24,265 bases of DNA from Chloroflexota bacterium (lineage in GTDB: Bacteria > Chloroflexota > Limnocylindria > Limnocylindrales > CSP1-4): assembly GCA_021790375.1 (NCBI GenBank), contig JAJYEB010000001.1:1-24265 (forward strand), given 5' to 3'. Position 1 is the first letter of the stretch. The number at the start of each line of letters is the position of its first letter. The notes below the pieces were generated by a model that worked only from the letters and a program-made list of their open reading frames with translations, had not been told where the DNA came from and did no database searches. Shown here piece by piece: positions 10,109 to 18,302 of the stretch. The translations under genes were made by a program, and so were the position numbers.

Positions 10109-11371
10109 TCAGTCGCCGTCGTAGCGCTTGAAGATCACCGCCCCGTTGTGGCCGCCGAGCCCGACGTTCTCGGACATGGCGTACCGGATGCGCATCGGCC
10201 GGGCGGTGGTCGAGATGTTGAGCTGGATCTCCGGGTCGGGGTCACGGTAGTTGATGGTGGGGGGCACGACCTGGTGGTACACGCTGAGCACCGTGGCGAG
10301 CCCTTCGAACGATCCGGCGGCACCCATCATGTGCCCGGTCATCGACTTCGTGGCACTGATCGCGATGTCCGCGGTGTGGTCGCCGAAGACGCGGTGGAAG
10401 GCCTGGGACTCGGCCAGGTCTCCCAGCGGGGTGGACGTGCCGTGCGGGTTGATCATGTCGATCTCGTCGGCCGGGACCCCACGACGGGCCAGGGCCATCT
10501 CCATCGCCCGCGCCACGCCGTCGCCGCCCTCGATCGGCTGGATCAGGTCCCAGGCGTCGTTGGTCGAGCCGTAGCCCACGACCTCGGCGTAGATCCTCGC
10601 CCCGCGAGCCTTCGCGAGCTCCAGGTCCTCCAGCACCAGGGCGGCCGCGCCCTCGCCCAGGATGAACCCGTTGCGGGTCAGGTCGAACGGCCGCGACACG
10701 GTCTGGATCGGCTCCCCGGGCCGGGGCGACCCGATCCCGCGCATGTTCCCGAAACCCACCCAGACCATCTCGTAGATGGGCGACTCGGTGGAGCCGGCGA
10801 TCACCGCGGTGCAGTCGCCGCGGCGGATGGCCTCGGCGGCCTCGCCGATCGAGTGCGTGCCGGTCGAGCAGGCAGTGACGACGGCCATGTTGTGGCCGCG
10901 GATGCCGGTCTCGATCGCGATCTGGCCGGACGCGGTGTCCACCAGCATGTTGGCGATGAAGAACGGGCTGACCAGCCGCGCGCCCTTCGTGTCCCAGGTT
11001 TCCTTGTTGTCCATCATGAGCTTCGGCTCGCCGGCACCCGACGCGAAGATGATGCCGATGTCGTCGCGGTTGTCCGGCGTGACCTCGATGCCCGAGTCGG
11101 CCAGCGCCTGCTTCGCGGCGGCCACCCCGAACTGGACGTTGAGCCCGGTGCGGCGGGCGGCCTTGAAGTCCATCCAGTCGCGCGCCTCGAAGCCCTTGAC
11201 CTCGCCGGCGGCGTTCGATTCGTAGGCGGAGGCGTCGAAGCGGGTGATCGGGGCGAGCCCGCTGCAGCCGCCGGCCAGGTTCTTCCAGACGGTGTCCACG
11301 TCGTTGCCCACCGGGCTGACGGTGCCGAGACCGGTGACGGCGACGCGGCGGTTGTAGTCAGGGCGACGCAT
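10109..11371 (-). CDS. fabF: Beta-ketoacyl-ACP synthase II (upstream copy)
   Basis: A 420-residue condensing enzyme. Catalytic residues are in place: Cys168 (VVTACSTGTHSI), His310 (NPHGTSTPLGD), Lys342 and His347 (TKSMTGHMMGAAG). The C-terminus has VGLGGHNGAVIFKRY in place of the commoner GFGGxN block. Conserved blocks such as SRPFDLTRNGFILGEGA confirm the FabF/KAS-II group. ATG at 11371 has an AGGAGAG Shine-Dalgarno about 9 nt upstream. It begins 51 bp after fabD and ends 5 bp before the MpaB-type gene. Because both synthases in this run keep the active-site cysteine, they are not a ketosynthase/chain-length-factor pair of a type II polyketide synthase. Two different housekeeping-like KAS enzymes, or one housekeeping and one specialised, is the simplest reading. 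Confidence 0.93.
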   Translation of the reverse strand: MRRPDYNRRVAVTGLGTVSPVGNDVDTVWKNLAGGCSGLAPITRFDASAYESNAAGEVKGFEARDWMDFKAARRTGLNVQFGVAAAKQALADSGIEVTPDNRDDIGIIFASGAGEPKLMMDNKETWDTKGARLVSPFFIANMLVDTASGQIAIETGIRGHNMAVVTACSTGTHSIGEAAEAIRRGDCTAVIAGSTESPIYEMVWVGFGNMRGIGSPRPGEPIQTVSRPFDLTRNGFILGEGAAALVLEDLELAKARGARIYAEVVGYGSTNDAWDLIQPIEGGDGVARAMEMALARRGVPADEIDMINPHGTSTPLGDLAESQAFHRVFGDHTADIAISATKSMTGHMMGAAGSFEGLATVLSVYHQVVPPTINYRDPDPEIQLNISTTARPMRIRYAMSENVGLGGHNGAVIFKRYDGD

Positions 11372-11422
11372 GGTTCGGGGCTCTCCTGTGGGCAGGGTGG
11401 GCGAACGGTTGGCGAGGGACGG

Positions 11423-12412
11423 TCATCTGGCGGGGGCCGCGGCGGAGCCGGGGTCGGGCTGGATCGCCGGGACCGCGAGCCTGCCCGGCGCATCGGGCTC
11501 GTCGAGGGCCACGGAGGCGGCATCCAGCGCGATGCGTTTCCCCAGGCCGGTCAGGACCCTGCCCGGCCCGATCTCGACGAACATGGACACGCCGGCGGCG
11601 GACATCGCCCGGACGGCGGCCACCCAGTCGACGCCGGTGGTAAGGTGCTCGACCAGCTCGGCCCGGCAGGCCTCGCCGGTGGTCAGCGGGCTGCCGTCCG
11701 CGTTGGCCAGCAGGGGGGCGACTGGGTCGTGGAAGGGGACCGCTGCGAGGGCGGCCCGCATGCCGGCGGCCGCCTCGGACATCAGTGGAGAGTGGGCCGC
11801 GACGCTGACCGGCAGGGTCACCGCGCGTCGAGCGCCCAGCCCCCTGGCGGCGGCCACCGCGGCATCCACCGCGGCGCGCTCGCCGGAGACCACGACCTGG
11901 CCCGGGGAGTTGAGGTTCGCGATCGTGAAGATCCCGGCCGCGCTGCCGGCGGCCCTGACGTCCGGAAGGCGCTCGTCGTCGAGGCCGATGATCGCCGCCA
12001 TCGCGCCGTCCCGGCCCTGGCCGGACGCCTGCATCTGGCGCCCGCGCTCGCGCACCAGGCGAACGCCGTCCGACACCGAGATCACGCCCGCGGCGACCAT
12101 CGCGGAGTACTGGCCCATGGAATGGCCGGCATAGAAGGCGGGGGCGAGCGGCCCGGTTCCCGTGGCCGCGAGGCGTTCGTCGAGTGCCCGCAGGTAGGCG
12201 ATCGAGGTGGCCAGGAGGGCGGGCTGCGCGTTCACCGTCAGGTCCAGGTCGGCCGACTGGCCGGACCAGGCGAGGGTCGACAGTGGCTCTCCGAGCGCCG
12301 CGTCCGCCTCGGCGAAGACCGCGGCCGCCGCCGGCGACGCCTCGGCCAGTGCCTTCCCCATGCCGACGTACTGCGATCCCTGTCCCGGGAAGACGAACGC
12401 GACGGTGCCCAT
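11423..12412 (-). CDS. fabD: Malonyl-CoA:ACP transacylase
   Basis: A 329-residue enzyme that moves malonyl from CoA to acyl carrier protein, feeding the ketosynthases downstream. It shows FPGQGSQYVGMG at residues 8-19, the nucleophile elbow GHSMG with Ser98, Arg123 in the RERG segment, and His207 in VSVAAHSPLM. The length is slightly above the usual 310 owing to an Ala/Pro-rich tail. I chose ATG at 12412: the open frame runs on upstream, but the conserved N-terminus starts here and GAGGGAGGG lies directly before it. It leads the five-gene minus-strand run and faces a MarR-family gene across 144 bp. No acp, fabH, fabG or fabZ is present in this window, so the run supplies only part of the pathway. 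Confidence 0.94.
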   Translation of the reverse strand: MGTVAFVFPGQGSQYVGMGKALAEASPAAAAVFAEADAALGEPLSTLAWSGQSADLDLTVNAQPALLATSIAYLRALDERLAATGTGPLAPAFYAGHSMGQYSAMVAAGVISVSDGVRLVRERGRQMQASGQGRDGAMAAIIGLDDERLPDVRAAGSAAGIFTIANLNSPGQVVVSGERAAVDAAVAAARGLGARRAVTLPVSVAAHSPLMSEAAAGMRAALAAVPFHDPVAPLLANADGSPLTTGEACRAELVEHLTTGVDWVAAVRAMSAAGVSMFVEIGPGRVLTGLGKRIALDAASVALDEPDAPGRLAVPAIQPDPGSAAAPAR

Positions 12413-12556
12413 GTCCCTCCCTCTGGTACACGGGTCGTGCGGCGGACACGCCGCGACATCGGCCAGTGCGCGCACACGGTACCAGCCATGAGGGCGATCG
12501 GGCCGAATTCGTGTGCATCTCTGCATGGATGGGCGGCCGTAGATATGCTTCGGGCC
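12413..12556. promoter_or_regulatory. Divergent control region between fabD and the MarR gene, with palindromes
   Basis: This 144-bp spacer should hold both promoters. It contains a perfect 10-bp palindrome GTGCGCGCAC (12466-12475), a hairpin GCGGCG/CGCCGC (12439-12444 and 12449-12454, 4-nt loop), and a widely spaced inverted pair CTGGTAC (12423-12429) and GTACCAG (12479-12485). Any of these may be the operator for the adjacent MarR protein. I see no convincing -10/-35 pair on either strand. Confidence 0.4.
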
Positions 12557-13171
12557 ATGGATGTCCCGGGGCGCATGAGCAACGGCGGTGCGGCGGTCAG
12601 GCAGGCGGCACGCGGTGATGCCGGGGCACGCGGTGATGCCGGGGCGCATGGCTCGGCGGCCGATGTCCTGATGAGCCGGGTCGTCGAGGCGGCCGGTGCG
12701 GAGCTGCAGAACCCGCGCCAGCTCTCGGACCGCATCGCGATGGGACGGGCGCTCTGGCGCGAGCTGGTGATCGGGTTCGCGGGCCAGCTCTCCGAGCTGC
12801 ACCTGGGGTTCACCCAGCTGGCCGCGCTCTACGCCGTGGCGGGTGCCGTCACCGTCACGGTCGGCGACCTGTCCGCGTACCTCGGTCGCTCGCCGTCGGC
12901 GACGAGCCGGCTGGTATCCGGGCTCGAACGACGCGGCCTGCTGGCGCGCCACGAGGAGCAGGCCGATCGACGGGAGCGCACCCTGGCACTGACCGAGGCG
13001 GGCGCCGCGCTGCTCGGCCAGGTCGATCGGGCCAGGGCCGAGCAGTTTCTCGCGGTGGTTCGGCCGCTCCCGGCCGCGGAGCGCGCGCTGGTGGCAATGG
13101 GCGTGGCGGCGCTCGCGGAGCGCGCGATCACGCGGCGCGGGAAGCTGATCAAGGCCGGCCTGGGCGGGTAG
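12557..13171 (+). CDS. MarR-family transcriptional regulator
   Basis: A 204-residue DNA-binding protein. After a low-complexity N-terminus of about 35 residues, a helical dimerisation part (37-84) leads into a winged helix-turn-helix at 85-155. LGFTQLAALYAVAG is the entry helix, VTVGDLSAYLGRSPSATSRLVSGLERRGLLAR the HTH, and HEEQADRRERTLALTEAG the wing with the typical D-R-R-x-R turn. MarR proteins bind palindromes as dimers and often repress a divergent operon in response to a small ligand. Here the divergent operon starts with fabD, so a role like that of the unrelated-lineage regulator FabT, sensing an acyl species, is plausible but inferred. The start is uncertain: in-frame ATGs at 12545, 12557 and 12575 all lack a strong Shine-Dalgarno. 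The gene ends 17 bp before the convergent secreted-protein gene. Confidence 0.87.
   Translation: MDVPGRMSNGGAAVRQAARGDAGARGDAGAHGSAADVLMSRVVEAAGAELQNPRQLSDRIAMGRALWRELVIGFAGQLSELHLGFTQLAALYAVAGAVTVTVGDLSAYLGRSPSATSRLVSGLERRGLLARHEEQADRRERTLALTEAGAALLGQVDRARAEQFLAVVRPLPAAERALVAMGVAALAERAITRRGKLIKAGLGG
12608..12643 (+). repeat. Exact 18-bp tandem duplication in the MarR gene
   Basis: The unit gcacgcggtgatgccggg occurs at 12608-12625 and again, identical, at 12626-12643. It encodes two ARGDAG hexapeptides in the N-terminal extension, ahead of the DNA-binding domain. Perfect identity suggests recent slippage. Confidence 0.9.
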
Positions 13172-13188
13172 CGCCGGGCGCGTCCGGT

Positions 13189-13671
13189 CTAGCGGTCGGT
13201 GTGCCCGGTGTAGACCAGGTTGTCGTAGAGGCTCGCGATGTACCCGGGGGTCACCACGGCCGGCGGCGTCGGCGGCGGACACTCGTAGAAGGAGCTGAGA
13301 TCTGCCGCCCACGTGAAGGCCCCCGTATCGGGGTTGAACGTGGCGGTCCAGATGGCGAGTGTCATGGTGACCGTGTCGTCCGCTGCCGCGACCTGGTACT
13401 GGCCGTGGCCGGTGGACATGTGGTGCGCACCGTCGTACCAGGCGTGGACCGTCACGGTCGCGGTGCGGTCGTTGCCGAGGTTGAGCGTCCAGGTTCCGGT
13501 CACCTGATGTGGCGGCGGTTTGATCGGCACCGTCGGGGTCTCGCTCGTGCTGCAGTAGAAGGAGCCGCCATCGAACACGCCCTTGTAGGTGGCGCCCCTG
13601 CTCTCCGCCGCCACCGGCGCGACCAGCGCGAATGCGATGAGCAGGGCCATTGGCAACGCGAATCTGCGCAT
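13189..13671 (-). CDS. Secreted protein of unknown function
   Basis: A 160-residue protein I do not recognise. Residues 1-22 are a clear Sec signal peptide (MRRF then a long hydrophobic run, ending VAPVAAES with a likely AxA cut). The mature part is rich in beta-prone Thr/Val (GTWTLNLGNDRTATVTVHAWYDG) and contains two related cysteine segments, GGSFYCSTSETPTVP and LSSFYECPPPTPP, which could form one disulfide. The composition suggests a small extracellular beta-sandwich. ATG at 13671 has a GGAGGG Shine-Dalgarno about 8 nt upstream, which supports it as a real gene. It is transcribed alone: it converges with the MarR gene and diverges from the BTAD regulator 229 bp away. Confidence 0.75.
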   Translation of the reverse strand: MRRFALPMALLIAFALVAPVAAESRGATYKGVFDGGSFYCSTSETPTVPIKPPPHQVTGTWTLNLGNDRTATVTVHAWYDGAHHMSTGHGQYQVAAADDTVTMTLAIWTATFNPDTGAFTWAADLSSFYECPPPTPPAVVTPGYIASLYDNLVYTGHTDR

Positions 13672-13690
13672 GTTCCATCCCTCCGCTCGA

Positions 13691-13725
13691 CGTGCCCCGG
13701 TGCCGTGCCCCGGTGCCGTGCCCCC
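13691..13725. repeat. 13-bp tandem repeat in a promoter region
   Basis: The unit cgtgccccggtgc repeats 2.6 times at 13691-13703, 13704-13716 and 13717-13724. It lies just upstream of the secreted-protein ribosome binding site, in the divergent spacer with the BTAD regulator, so copy number could affect expression. Confidence 0.75.
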
Positions 13726-13900
13726 GCGCGGCAGCCCGGCGCGTCGATCGACAGCACCATCCCGTACGTGCCGTTCCCCGGGCGTTCCCCGAATCGCCTG
13801 TTCGCCGGGTGACGGCGTCGCTTCGGCGGCCGCGACTCCCTGTCCTCGCAGGGTCTGTTTGGCACGTCCCAGGTGACGCTGCGGTCGCTAGCCTCTCGAC

Positions 13901-16900
13901 ATGGTCAGCGCGGCGGCGCGCGGCCGACGGCCCTCGGCTGGGCCGGCCTCACCCATCCAGGCGCGTGTGCTCGGCGGGTTCGAGGTGACGGTGGCCGGCC
14001 GCGTCGTGTCGCGCGCGGCCTGGCAACGCGTGTCGGCGGAGCGGCTCGTCAAGCTGCTTCTCGTGACGCCGGGACATCGTGTTACCCGCGAAGCCGCGGC
14101 GGAGATCCTGTGGCCCGACGCGGCAGCCCAGGCGAGCCGCGCGAACCTGCGCAAGGCGGTCTACTTCGCCCACGACGCACTGGGGAGCGGGGACGCGCTG
14201 GTCGTTGACGTCCGATCCGTCGGGTTCGAACCCGATCGGCTCGACCTCGATCTCGACAGGCTCCAGGAGGCGTTCCGGGTGCTCTCCACCGGCGCGGCAG
14301 CGCCCGGTCAGGACGGTCGGTCGGGGGAGCTCGATCGCGCGACCGAGGTCGTGCTGGACCTCGGATCGCGCGAGCTGCTGCCGGACGATCCCTACGAGGA
14401 CTGGCTGTTCGCTCCCCGGGAACGTCTCCGCAGCCGCTGGCAGACCGTCGCGCTGGCGGCGGCGCGGCACGCCCACGAGTCCGGACGGACAGCCGAGGCC
14501 CATGAACTGGCCGGCCGGCTGCTCGACCGCGACCCGACCGACGAGGCGGCCCACCGCCTGGCCATCGAGCTGTATGCGGCCGAGGGGCGCCATCACGCCG
14601 CGCGCCGGCAGTTGGAGCTGTGTCGCGCGGCGCTGCGGGAGAACCTGGACGTGGACCCGTCGCCCGCGACGGAGGCGCTGCTCCGGGCGGCCGTGGCGAA
14701 GGCCGAGCGCGCAGGGACCGAACCGCCCGTTCCCCGGCTCGTCGCGCGCCACGAAGAGCTCCAGCAGATCGAGCCGCTGCTCGACCGCGTCGCGGCCGGA
14801 CAGCTCGCTGCCCTGGTGATCAGGGGGCCGGCGGGGATCGGCAAGTCCCGCCTGCTGCGGGAAGTCGTGTCGTACGCGCGGGCCGCCGGATGGAGCGTGA
14901 CCGAGTGGCAGGCGGTGGAGGCCACGCGGTCGCTGGCGTATGGCCCGTTCCGGATCGGGCTGGCCGGATCCCTCGGTCCGGGGGAACTGGCGTTGCTGGA
15001 GGATCCCGCGTCCAGCGCCATCGCGACCGTGCTCCCGTGGCTGGGCGTGCCCCCGCAGGTGGAGTTCGCCGAGCGGCAGGCGCTGGTGTCCGCGCTCGTG
15101 ACCGCGCTGGGGCGGCTCGCCGCGCGCCGCCCTGCGGTCATCGCCGTGGACGACCTTCCCTGGCTCGACCGGGCGTCGCTCGAGACGCTCGGTGCCGTCG
15201 TGTCCGGGCTCTCGAATGCGCCGATCCTGCTGGCCACGACGTACCGGGACGATGAGCCGACCGGCGAGGCACCCGCGGCGCTGGTCGACCAGATCCGGCG
15301 TGCCGGAGGCCTCGAGCTTACGCTGGGTCCGCTGGCGCCACGCGACATGGAGCCGCTGCTGCTCGGGCACCTCGGCGGCGAGTCGGTCGAGCCCCGCCTC
15401 GCCCGGCTGGCCCACGAGCACAGTGCCGGCAACCCGCTCTTCTGCCTGGAGCTGCTGCGGGCCGCGCGTGACCACGGGCGAGTCCGGCTCGACGGGGGTC
15501 GGTGGGCCATCGCGTCGGGGTCGGTCGCGGACGAGATCCCCGACAGCGTCCGGCGGCTTGTCGCGGGCCGCGCCACCAGGCTGCCGGAAGCGGCAAGGGA
15601 TCTCCTGGCCGCGGTGGCCGAGCTCGGCGGCGGGGTGTCCTTCGACACGCTCGCGGCGATGCTGCCGGACCCGCCGGGCGGGCTCGTGGCCGCGCTCGAC
15701 AGGGCGCTCGAGTCGGGGCTGCTGGTCGAACGGGGGACCGGCTACGCGTTCGCCCATCCCCTCTTTCGCCTGGTGGTACGTGGATCGGTCCCACCCAGCC
15801 GTCGCGGCGCCTTCCACCTCGCGGCAGCCCGAGCCCTCGCCGGCGTCGGCCCGGAGGCGTCCGCAGAGGATCTGTGCGTGGCGGCGGCCGCGAGCGCCGA
15901 CCCGGCAGGCATCGCCGATCATGCGCTGGCCGCCTGCGAACTGGGGATCGAGGGCGCCGTGCCCCTCGCCATTGCCTATGGATTCGAGGGGGGCGAGCGA
16001 GAGGCTCGGGTGTTCGATCACGCCGCCGCGATCGGCCTGCTCGAGCGCGCCCTCGCCGCCTGGAGGCGTCTGCCGTCGGGAGATGCCTCCGCCTACCGGG
16101 CGAGCGCGGCGTATGCGCGGCTCGGCGCCCAGTACCTGCTCCTCGGCGACGAGCCGGCGGCGACGGCGGCCTGCCGCAACGCCATCGCCGCTGCCCGGAC
16201 GCCCGATGAGCTGGTGCAGGCCTACGTCGCGCTGAGGTACATCTCGTACCGGCACGGCGACTTCGAGGCAGGACTGTCCGTCCTGGCCGAGGGTATCGCG
16301 CGGTTGCCGCCCGACGCCACGGCGATGCGGGCCCGCCTGCAGGCCGAGATCGGGTGGTCGCTGGTGCGCCTGCGCCGCCTCCCGGAGGCGCTCGAGGCAC
16401 TGGCGGGGACAGCCGGCATCCTCGAGGACCTGGGCGACCGGCCGGGTGCCATGACGGCGCTGGATTCCCTGGGCGTGCTGCTGCGGATGCTCGGGCGCGT
16501 CGAGGAGTCGATCGTGCAGCTGGAGCGGTCGCTGACCCTCGCACTCGATCTGCACGACTCCCGCGGTGAGCTGTACGCACGCATCCACCTGGTCGGGAGC
16601 CTCACGAGTGCCGGCCACCCGGCTCGGGCGAAGCCGCACGCCGAGCGGTCGCTCGAGCTGGCCCGCATGATGGGCGACCGGTACCTCGAGTCCGTCGCGG
16701 CCTGGATGGCGGCGGAGATGTCGGACTCGCGCGGTGACACGGAGGCGGCCGTCCGTCTCCGACGGCACGAACTCGACCTGCTCGCCGGGATCGGGGGCAA
16801 CGCGCACAACGAGGCGCTCGCGCACGCCCACCTGGCGGTGCTGCTCGGCCGGGCCGGAGATCCCGCGGCAGCCGGGGAGGCAAGCGCGGCGCGCGAGCTG

Positions 16901-16984
16901 GCACGCCGCTCGGAGGAGTCCGGATACCCCGAACGCATCGGCCGGGTCCTCGCGCTGGGCGACTGGAGTGCCCTGGAGGGCTGA
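13901..16984 (+). CDS. Large transcriptional regulator: winged helix, BTAD, AAA ATPase, TPR repeats
   Basis: A 1027-residue regulator of the SARP/AfsR-like group. Residues 20-110 form an OmpR-type DNA-binding domain (ARVLGGFEVTVAGR, then LLLVTPGHRVTREAAAEILWP and ANLRKAVYFA). Residues 115-265 are the bacterial transcriptional activation domain, ending in the typical ENLDVDPSPATEALLRA. An AAA-type ATPase follows, with Walker A GPAGIGKSR (309-317) and Walker B VIAVDD (413-418). From about 680 to 1020 the protein is helical with TPR-like repeats. Such STAND-type proteins are thought to use ATP and a TPR-bound signal to switch on target promoters. The ATG at 13901 has no Shine-Dalgarno, so translation may be leaderless. 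It is followed by a small gene (79-bp gap) and an NmrA-like gene, which may be co-transcribed. Targets are unknown; no nearby biosynthetic cluster stands out. Confidence 0.9.
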   Translation: MVSAAARGRRPSAGPASPIQARVLGGFEVTVAGRVVSRAAWQRVSAERLVKLLLVTPGHRVTREAAAEILWPDAAAQASRANLRKAVYFAHDALGSGDALVVDVRSVGFEPDRLDLDLDRLQEAFRVLSTGAAAPGQDGRSGELDRATEVVLDLGSRELLPDDPYEDWLFAPRERLRSRWQTVALAAARHAHESGRTAEAHELAGRLLDRDPTDEAAHRLAIELYAAEGRHHAARRQLELCRAALRENLDVDPSPATEALLRAAVAKAERAGTEPPVPRLVARHEELQQIEPLLDRVAAGQLAALVIRGPAGIGKSRLLREVVSYARAAGWSVTEWQAVEATRSLAYGPFRIGLAGSLGPGELALLEDPASSAIATVLPWLGVPPQVEFAERQALVSALVTALGRLAARRPAVIAVDDLPWLDRASLETLGAVVSGLSNAPILLATTYRDDEPTGEAPAALVDQIRRAGGLELTLGPLAPRDMEPLLLGHLGGESVEPRLARLAHEHSAGNPLFCLELLRAARDHGRVRLDGGRWAIASGSVADEIPDSVRRLVAGRATRLPEAARDLLAAVAELGGGVSFDTLAAMLPDPPGGLVAALDRALESGLLVERGTGYAFAHPLFRLVVRGSVPPSRRGAFHLAAARALAGVGPEASAEDLCVAAAASADPAGIADHALAACELGIEGAVPLAIAYGFEGGEREARVFDHAAAIGLLERALAAWRRLPSGDASAYRASAAYARLGAQYLLLGDEPAATAACRNAIAAARTPDELVQAYVALRYISYRHGDFEAGLSVLAEGIARLPPDATAMRARLQAEIGWSLVRLRRLPEALEALAGTAGILEDLGDRPGAMTALDSLGVLLRMLGRVEESIVQLERSLTLALDLHDSRGELYARIHLVGSLTSAGHPARAKPHAERSLELARMMGDRYLESVAAWMAAEMSDSRGDTEAAVRLRRHELDLLAGIGGNAHNEALAHAHLAVLLGRAGDPAAAGEASAARELARRSEESGYPERIGRVLALGDWSALEG

Positions 16985-17063
16985 CGGTCACCGGCCCCGA
17001 CGATCGGGCCGATCGATGGCGCCCGGCGTCGACCGCGACGGATCGGGGAACGCCGGAGGAACG

Positions 17064-17321
17064 GTGCCACTCGACACTGGACGCATGGACGGCTCCCGGT
17101 ATCGATCCTACGTGATCCGCGTCTGGCGTCCGCTGGAGGTGGGGGACGGTGGAATCCGCGTGGCCGTGGAGGAGGTCCAGTCCGGGCGGCAGGTCGAGAT
17201 GCGCGGCAGCGCGGCCGCAGCGCTGGCGTCGGCGGTGGCCGGCGCGTTGCCCTGTCCGGAGGAGCGGCCCGTGGAGGAGCGGACCGCCGTCGGGTCGGCG
17301 ACGGGCATCGTGGAGGAGTGA
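17064..17321 (+). CDS. Small protein of unknown function next to the BTAD regulator
   Basis: An 85-residue frame. GTG at 17064 is preceded by GGAGGA 3 nt away; an in-frame ATG at 17085 is the alternative start. The core YRSYVIRVWRPLE...RVAVEEVQSGRQVEMRGSAAAALASAV resembles small proteins of the pattern SYxxRxW...W.....TGE...F..L..L that I recall beside BTAD regulators in Chloroflexota. That resemblance is from memory and needs a search. There is no signal peptide or membrane segment. It lies between the regulator and the NmrA-like gene on the same strand. A role as a partner of the regulator is speculation. Confidence 0.6.
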   Translation: MPLDTGRMDGSRYRSYVIRVWRPLEVGDGGIRVAVEEVQSGRQVEMRGSAAAALASAVAGALPCPEERPVEERTAVGSATGIVEE

Positions 17322-17381
17322 GGGATCCGTGGGCACGACCGGCGGTGGCGCCGGGCTCGGGGTGACAGGGAGGGACGGTCG

Positions 17382-18284
17382 ATGATCCTCGTGGTCGGGG
17401 CGACGGGAATGCTGGGCGGCGAGGTCTGCCGGCAACTCACTGTGAAGGGGGAAACGGTACGGGCCCTCGTGCGTCCCACGTCGGAGCCCGTGAAGGTGGC
17501 GGCCCTGAAGCAGCTCGGCATCGAGATCGTCGCAGGCGACCTCCGGGATCCGGCGTCGCTGGCGCAGGCGTGCCGGGGTGTCTCGGCCGTGATCACGACG
17601 GTCTCGTCGATGCCGTTCTCGTACGTTCCCGGTGAGAACGACATCCGGACCACCGACACGGACGGGGCAGCCGGTCTCATCGCGGCCGCGCGGGCGGCGG
17701 GCGTGTCGCACTTCGTGTACACGTCGTTTTCGCGCAACATCGACGACCCGTTCCCGCTCCGGGATGCCAAGCGTGCGACCGAGACGATCCTGCGAACGAG
17801 CGGGATGCGGTACACGATCCTGCGCCCGAGCTGCTTCATGGAGGTCTGGCTCACCCCGGCGGTGGGCTTCGACGCAGCCGGAGCGAAGGTGACGATCTAC
17901 GGGACGGGCGAGGCCGGCATCAGCTACATCGCGGTACCCGATGTCGCGACGTTCGCGGTGCGCAGCCTGGAGACGCCGGCTGCGTGGAACGTTGCGCTGG
18001 AGCTCGGCGGCCCGTCCGCCGTCTCGCAGGCCGAGGCAGTCCGCCTCTTCGAGCGCGTCGCGGGGCGATCCTTCGAGATCACCCACGTCCCCATGGAGGC
18101 CCTGGCGGCGCAGTACGAAGCGGCGACCGATCCGATGCAGCGTTCGTTCGCGGGCCTGATGCGGTGCGTCGCCAACGGCGACCCGATCGACATGTCCGGG
18201 ACGCTGCAGGCGATCCCGGCTCGCCTCACCGGCGTCGAGGAGTTCGCGGAGCGGGTGCTCGGGGCAGTGCCGGCGCACGTCTGA
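17382..18284 (+). CDS. NmrA-like NAD(P)-binding protein (atypical SDR)
   Basis: A 300-residue Rossmann-fold protein. The N-terminus MILVVGATGMLGGEV carries the GxxGxxG dinucleotide motif (residues 6-12). GDLRDPASLAQACRGVSAVITT and GVSHFVYTSFSRN are the usual second and fourth strands of NmrA/complex-I NDUFA9-like SDRs, followed by YTILRPSCFMEVW and ISYIAVPDVATFAV, which shape the substrate or protein-binding side. There is no YxxxK catalytic pair that I can place with confidence. Members act as redox-sensing regulators or as reductases, so the function is open. The start ATG at 17382 has a GGGAGGG Shine-Dalgarno 7-8 nt upstream. It is the last gene of the plus-strand group led by the BTAD regulator; a strong hairpin follows the stop by 18 nt. 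Confidence 0.85.
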   Translation: MILVVGATGMLGGEVCRQLTVKGETVRALVRPTSEPVKVAALKQLGIEIVAGDLRDPASLAQACRGVSAVITTVSSMPFSYVPGENDIRTTDTDGAAGLIAAARAAGVSHFVYTSFSRNIDDPFPLRDAKRATETILRTSGMRYTILRPSCFMEVWLTPAVGFDAAGAKVTIYGTGEAGISYIAVPDVATFAVRSLETPAAWNVALELGGPSAVSQAEAVRLFERVAGRSFEITHVPMEALAAQYEAATDPMQRSFAGLMRCVANGDPIDMSGTLQAIPARLTGVEEFAERVLGAVPAHV

Positions 18285-18302
18285 CGAATATCGCGGGGGG
18301 TT

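Noticed and set aside
7964..11371. Ketosynthase/chain-length-factor pair of a type II polyketide cluster
   Set aside because: Both proteins keep the active-site cysteine and both histidines, and they are separated by another gene; no ACP, cyclase or ketoreductase is present.
10148..12556. Very long plus-strand open frame merging into the MarR gene
   Set aside because: It is antisense to fabF and fabD, has Arg/Gly/His-rich composition, and only the part from about 12557 matches a protein family. High GC leaves few stop codons.
12413..13678. Upstream extension of fabD by 422 codons
   Set aside because: The conserved FabD N-terminus and a strong Shine-Dalgarno are at 12412; the extension is antisense to the MarR and is not protein-like.
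14221..14234. GGTTCGAACC-type palindrome resembling a tRNA T-arm
   Set aside because: It sits inside the winged-helix/BTAD coding region (VGFEPDRL) and no acceptor or anticodon arm is found around it.
13949..16831. 960-codon minus-strand frame antisense to the BTAD regulator
   Set aside because: Composition is a shadow of the plus-strand codons, with no motifs and no ribosome binding site.
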